NCBI GenBank assembly: GCA_022865545.1
Contig: JALHTA010000067.1
Location: 1 to 12,082, forward strand
Direction: 5' to 3'
From: Actinomycetota bacterium
GTDB lineage: Bacteria; Actinomycetota; Humimicrobiia; Humimicrobiales; Humimicrobiaceae
Length of the DNA stretch: 12,082 bases
The notes beneath the pieces are model-generated. The model was not told the DNA's origin, searched no databases, and saw only the letters and a list, made by a program, of their open reading frames with translations. Of this stretch, positions 8,776 to 12,082 are shown piece by piece. Position numbers and translations under genes: made by a program. The stretch's first letter is position 1; every line of letters begins with the position of its first letter.

Positions 8776-8804
8776 TTGACATTTTATACCTTAAGTGATA
8801 AATT
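8776..8804 (+). promoter_or_regulatory. Predicted promoter of the rpsL-rpsG-fusA-tuf operon
   Basis: A perfect -35 TTGACA (8776-8781) is followed after 17 bases by TAAATT (8799-8804), preceded by TG at 8796-8797, giving an extended -10 (TGATAAATT). The start would lie near 8811, about 80 nt before the rpsL ATG. The -35 begins one base after the T-run of the rpoC terminator. Confidence 0.68.
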
Positions 8805-8829
8805 CTTTTTTCGTGTCAAAAGAGAATTT
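8800..8829 (+). repeat. Inverted repeat spanning the start of the rpsL transcript
   Basis: Positions 8800-8811 and 8818-8829 pair over 12 bp with a single T-G mismatch (8807/8822) around the 6-base loop CGTGTC. It overlaps the last bases of the -10 box and the predicted transcription start. It could be an operator-like site or only an A+T-rich coincidence; most of it could not form in an RNA starting at 8811. Confidence 0.4.
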
Positions 8830-8891
8830 AAGTTCTTAATAGTTTTTTATCAAAGAATATTAATAATAAATAATAGTAAAGGTAAGTTTGT

Positions 8892-9263
8892 ATGCCTACT
8901 ATCAATCAGCTTGTAAGAAAAGGTAGAAAGAAATTAGTCAAGAAGAAGAAGACTCCTGCCCTGCAGGGAAATCCATTGCGTCGTGGAGTATGCATAAGGG
9001 TTTATACTACTACTCCTAAAAAGCCTAATTCGGCCTTGAGGAAGGTAGCAAGGGTAAGATTGACCAATGGACAGGAAGTCACTGCATATATACCCGGGAT
9101 CGGGCATAATCTGCAGGAGCACTCCATCGTCCTCGTCAGGGGCGGAAGAGTAAAGGATCTTCCCGGTGTAAGGTATAAAGTCATCCGTGGTGCCCTTGAT
9201 GCTGCAGGTGTCGATGAAAGAAGGTCAGGAAGATCACGTTACGGAGCTAAAAAACCTAAGTAA
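8892..9263 (+). CDS. rpsL: 30S ribosomal protein S12
   Basis: S12 lies at the decoding centre of the small ribosomal subunit and affects translational accuracy. The protein is 123 residues, normal for the family. The start [14 protein letters not shown], the loop [14 protein letters not shown] and [20 protein letters not shown] are all conserved. Residues linked to streptomycin response are wild type (K43, K88), and D89, the residue beta-methylthiolated in some bacteria, is present. The ATG at 8892 has AAAGG nine bases upstream. It is the first gene of the str operon, behind its own promoter, and rpsG follows after 24 bp. Confidence 0.98.
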   Translation: MPTINQLVRKGRKKLVKKKKTPALQGNPLRRGVCIRVYTTTPKKPNSALRKVARVRLTNGQEVTAYIPGIGHNLQEHSIVLVRGGRVKDLPGVRYKVIRGALDAAGVDERRSGRSRYGAKKPK

Positions 9264-9287
9264 TTTTTTATTTTTAAAGGAGATCGA

Positions 9288-9758
9288 ATGGCAAGGAAAG
9301 GTAAGCCTCCAAAGAGAGCGGTTATGGTGGATCCGGTTTATAAAAGTAAGCTGGTCGCATACATGATTAAAAAGATTTTGTTAAAAGGTAAAAAAAGTAC
9401 AGCCGAACATATTGTTTACGGGAGCCTTAAACTCTTAGAGGAAAAAACTAAAGAAAACCCTTTGGAGATATTGGATAAATGCATGGATAATGTGAGACCC
9501 TTACTGGAAGTAAAAGCCAGAAGAGTCGGAGGTGCAACATACCAGGTTCCAATAGAGGTATCTTCTAGTAGGGCGAATACACTTGCTGTCAGGTGGATAG
9601 TAGGTTTTTCAAGGAAAAGGAAAGAAAGAACAATGAGAGAAAGACTTGCTTCTGAGATACTGGATGGAGCAAGCAATACTGGAAGCAGTGTCAAGAAAAA
9701 AGAGGACCTGCATAAAATGGCTGATGCCAATAAGGCTTTTGCTCATTATAGATGGTAA
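9288..9758 (+). CDS. rpsG: 30S ribosomal protein S7
   Basis: S7 starts assembly of the 16S rRNA head domain and lines the E site; in E. coli it is also the translational repressor of the str operon. The protein is 156 residues, the usual length. Family motifs include [31 protein letters not shown]-rich [14 protein letters not shown] and the C-terminal [21 protein letters not shown] in which the final AHYRW is typical. The start ATG at 9288 has the best ribosome site of the window, AAAGGAGA (9276-9283). Whether S7 autoregulation occurs here cannot be judged from the short rpsL-rpsG gap. Confidence 0.98.
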   Translation: MARKGKPPKRAVMVDPVYKSKLVAYMIKKILLKGKKSTAEHIVYGSLKLLEEKTKENPLEILDKCMDNVRPLLEVKARRVGGATYQVPIEVSSSRANTLAVRWIVGFSRKRKERTMRERLASEILDGASNTGSSVKKKEDLHKMADANKAFAHYRW

Positions 9759-9784
9759 ATAGATTAAGATTATTGTAATTATTT

Positions 9785-9797
9785 GGATGGCCAAGGA
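9785..9797 (+). promoter_or_regulatory. Unusual translation start region of fusA
   Basis: Just before the fusA ATG (9798) lie GGATGG (9785-9790) and AAGGA (9793-9797). AAGGA is the better Shine-Dalgarno match but abuts the start codon, too close for normal use; GGATGG has acceptable spacing (7) but is weak. A TTG at 9783 is in frame and an ATG at 9787 out of frame. Homology to other EF-G proteins favours the ATG at 9798. Confidence 0.5.
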
Positions 9798-11888
9798 ATG
9801 TCAAGACAAGTATCACTGAAAAATACAAGAAATATTGGAATAACGGCGCATATAGATGCTGGTAAGACCACTACAACCGAAAGGATCCTGTATTATACAG
9901 GAAAGACCTATAAGATCGGTGAGGTCCACGACGGTGCTGCTGTTATGGATTGGATGATCCAGGAGCAGGAGAGAGGTATAACCATCACTTCTGCAGCTAC
10001 GACTACTTTTTGGAAGGACAATAGGATCAATGTTATAGATACACCCGGCCATGTTGATTTTACTGTAGAGGTTGAAAGATCGCTCAGGGTACTCGACGGG
10101 ATGATAGCTGTTTTTTGTGCTGTTGGCGGTGTTGAGCCTCAATCAGAGACAGTATGGAGACAGGCAGTTAAATATAATGTGCCGCGTATTGCATTTGTGA
10201 ATAAGATGGACCGCAACGGTGCAGACTTTTTCTATGTATTGGATATGATCAAGAATAGACTTAATGCAAATCCGATGCCTCTTCAGATACCCATAGGAAA
10301 AGAGGATAAGTTTGAAGGTATTATAGACCTCATAAGCATGAGGGCTATTCTATATAAAGATGAGATGGGTATAAAGTTTGAATATGAAGATATACCTGAA
10401 GAGCTAAAGGCTACTGCTGAAAAATACAGGCAGGAGCTTATTGAGAATATTGCCAATTATAATGATTCGATCCTTAATAAATATGTGGAAAATGAACAGA
10501 TAAGCGAACAGGAACTCAAGAAGGCGATCAGGGATATAACCATAAATGTAGAAGGTGTCCCTGTTTTTTGCGGCTCTGCTTTTAAGAATAAAGGGGTTCA
10601 GCCTCTTCTGGATGCAGTAGTGGACTACCTTCCCTCACCCCTGGAAATTACAGCACCAATAGGTATCAATCCTGATAATAATGAGGAAGCCACCAGGGAA
10701 GCAGACGATAGTGCACCTTTCTCAGGTCTGGTATTTAAGATAATGACCGACCCTTTTGTGGGTAGACTAAGCTATGTAAGGGTCTATTCAGGTACGCTTT
10801 CAAGTGGCATGCAGGTGCTTAATGCTAATTCAGGAAATAAAAGCAGGATAGGAAAATTACTGGAAATGCATGCCAATACCAGGGAAGAGATAAAGGAAGT
10901 ATATTCAGGTGATATCGTAGCTATTGTCGGTCTCAAGAACGTCAATACAGGTGATACCATAAGTGATATAAGGCAGCCGATAATGTATGAATCAATAACA
11001 TTTCCTGAGCCGGTACTAGCAATAGCTATTGAACCAAAGACTAAGGAAGACCAGGAAAAACTTGGAAGATCTCTATCGAAACTTACTGAGGAAGATCCGA
11101 CATTTAGAGTAGAAACCGATATTGAGACTGGCCAGACCATAATATCCGGGATGGGCGAGCTTCATCTGGAAATAATAGTCGACAGACTAATGAGGGAATT
11201 TGGTGTAGATGCAAATGTAGGAAAACCACAGGTATCCTACCGGGAGACGATAACTAAGGAAGCTCAAATAGAAGGAAAATATATCAGGCAAAGCGGTGGA
11301 AGGGGCCAATATGGTCATGTCGTAGTGAAATTTGAACCTAATGAATACGGAAAAGGTTATGAATTTGAGGATAAGACCAAGGGTGGTTCGATACCCAGGG
11401 AATACATAAAATCTATCGAAGGCGGTATTAAAGAAGCAATGGCTACTGGTGAAGTCGCAGGTTATCCTGTTGTAGATATTAAGGCGATTCTTCTGGATGG
11501 CTCATATCATGAGGTAGATTCTTCTGAAATGGCCTTCAGGATAGCAGCTTCAAAGGCTTTTAGGGATGCAATGAAAAAAACCAATCCTATCTTACTGGAA
11601 CCCGTAATGGAAGTAGAAGTAGTGGTTGCGGATGAATATATGGGAGAAGTCATCGGGGACCTTAATGCAAGAAGGGGAAAAGTATCTTCTGTTAATCTAA
11701 GGAATAAAAGTAGAATAATAAAATCAGAAGTACCCCTGTCAGAGATGTTTGGATATGCAACGGACCTGCGTTCAAAGACACAGGGAAGGGCTACGTTCAG
11801 TATGCAGTTTACAAAATATGAACCTATGCCCGCAAATATTGCAGACGAGATCATCAATCGTTATAAAGGAAGCAGCATTGCTGTTTAG
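9798..11888 (+). CDS. fusA: Elongation factor G
   Basis: EF-G is the cytoplasmic GTPase that drives ribosomal translocation and, with the recycling factor, splits ribosomes. From the ATG at 9798 it is 696 residues, normal length. The G domain has G1 AHIDAGKT (17-24), switch [11 protein letters not shown] with T62, G3 DTPGH with the catalytic-type H85, and G4 NKMD (135-138). G5 is [10 protein letters not shown]. Domains II to V follow, including [26 protein letters not shown] and domain [20 protein letters not shown]. The sequence just after the start ([15 protein letters not shown]) aligns with the family norm, which is why the in-frame TTG at 9783 is not preferred. An Asn replaces the frequent Thr in NKMDR(T/N)GADF. 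It lies between rpsG and tuf with gaps of 39 and 37 bp. Confidence 0.97.
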   Translation: MSRQVSLKNTRNIGITAHIDAGKTTTTERILYYTGKTYKIGEVHDGAAVMDWMIQEQERGITITSAATTTFWKDNRINVIDTPGHVDFTVEVERSLRVLDGMIAVFCAVGGVEPQSETVWRQAVKYNVPRIAFVNKMDRNGADFFYVLDMIKNRLNANPMPLQIPIGKEDKFEGIIDLISMRAILYKDEMGIKFEYEDIPEELKATAEKYRQELIENIANYNDSILNKYVENEQISEQELKKAIRDITINVEGVPVFCGSAFKNKGVQPLLDAVVDYLPSPLEITAPIGINPDNNEEATREADDSAPFSGLVFKIMTDPFVGRLSYVRVYSGTLSSGMQVLNANSGNKSRIGKLLEMHANTREEIKEVYSGDIVAIVGLKNVNTGDTISDIRQPIMYESITFPEPVLAIAIEPKTKEDQEKLGRSLSKLTEEDPTFRVETDIETGQTIISGMGELHLEIIVDRLMREFGVDANVGKPQVSYRETITKEAQIEGKYIRQSGGRGQYGHVVVKFEPNEYGKGYEFEDKTKGGSIPREYIKSIEGGIKEAMATGEVAGYPVVDIKAILLDGSYHEVDSSEMAFRIAASKAFRDAMKKTNPILLEPVMEVEVVVADEYMGEVIGDLNARRGKVSSVNLRNKSRIIKSEVPLSEMFGYATDLRSKTQGRATFSMQFTKYEPMPANIADEIINRYKGSSIAV

Positions 11889-11925
11889 ATATAAAAAAAA
11901 TATACCATCAAGGAAAGGATAAGGT

Positions 11926-12082
11926 ATGGCTAAGGAAAAATTTGAAAGAACCAAGCCACATATAAACATTGGAACCATAGGTCACGTAGACCATGGGAAG
12001 ACCACGCTTACATCAGCTATTACAATGTGTTTGCAAGGCACAGGCCAGAGTGAAGCGGTGCGTTCCTTTGATTCCATCGACA
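11926..12082 (+). CDS. tuf: Elongation factor Tu (N-terminal part, cut by window edge)
   Basis: EF-Tu delivers aminoacyl-tRNA to the ribosome as a GTP complex. Only 52 codons are in the window. They read [20 protein letters not shown] followed by the P-loop residues VDHGKT, then the start of switch I ending at FDSID. The ATG at 11926 follows a strong site, GGAAAGGA (11912-11919), six bases upstream. The gene continues beyond the right edge; a full protein would be close to 400 residues. Position after fusA is the standard str-operon order. Confidence 0.97.
   Translation, partial: MAKEKFERTKPHINIGTIGHVDHGKTTLTSAITMCLQGTGQSEAVRSFDSID

Noticed and set aside
9020..9170. Streptomycin-resistance changes in S12
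   Set aside because: K43 and K88 and their surroundings ([17 protein letters not shown]) are wild type.

Overview
This window is a core information-processing locus: the end of the ribosomal-stalk/RNA polymerase cluster (rplL-rpoB-rpoC), followed by the str cluster (rpsL-rpsG-fusA-tuf). All genes lie on the + strand and in the classical bacterial order. No mobile element, CRISPR array, tRNA or rRNA gene, or anonymous ORF could be supported. Only tuf is cut, by the right edge. The left edge falls just before the rplL start codon, so rplJ is presumably just outside.

Organism: the DNA is visibly A+T-rich, but RpoB and RpoC read most like Actinomycetota. RpoC has the start [11 protein letters not shown], the motif [17 protein letters not shown] and a long helical insert after the N-terminal zinc finger, as in the actinobacterial beta' insert. 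RpoB has an ELGINL-type extension after the clamp. RpoC also carries an insert of about 110 residues in the trigger loop, which mycobacterial, Bacillus and Thermus RpoC lack. The best guess is a low-GC, deep-branching, probably uncultured member of or near Actinomycetota; Chloroflexota or another Terrabacteria lineage cannot be excluded by reading alone.

Layout: rplL (7-537) encodes L7/L12 with an N-terminal extension of about 54 residues built on a 12-bp tandem repeat. A 313-bp gap follows, with a strong hairpin (560-595), a near-consensus promoter (661-688) and a leader of about 155 nt. rpoB (851-4432) and rpoC (4465-8718) are 32 bp apart and presumably co-transcribed. A strong intrinsic terminator (8723-8774) closes rpoC, and the -35 box of the next promoter (8776-8804) starts one base after its T-run. 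That promoter serves rpsL (8892-9263), rpsG (9288-9758), fusA (9798-11888) and tuf (11926 to the edge), with gaps of 24-39 bp.

Together the genes make the ribosomal stalk, the two catalytic RNA polymerase subunits, two small-subunit decoding and assembly proteins, and the two elongation GTPases that use the L7/L12 stalk. There is no new defence or metabolic system here. The novelty is inside household proteins: low-complexity charged segments added to three adjacent genes (L7/L12 N-terminus, RpoB C-terminus, RpoC insert tip), and an SI3-like insert in the RNA polymerase trigger loop.
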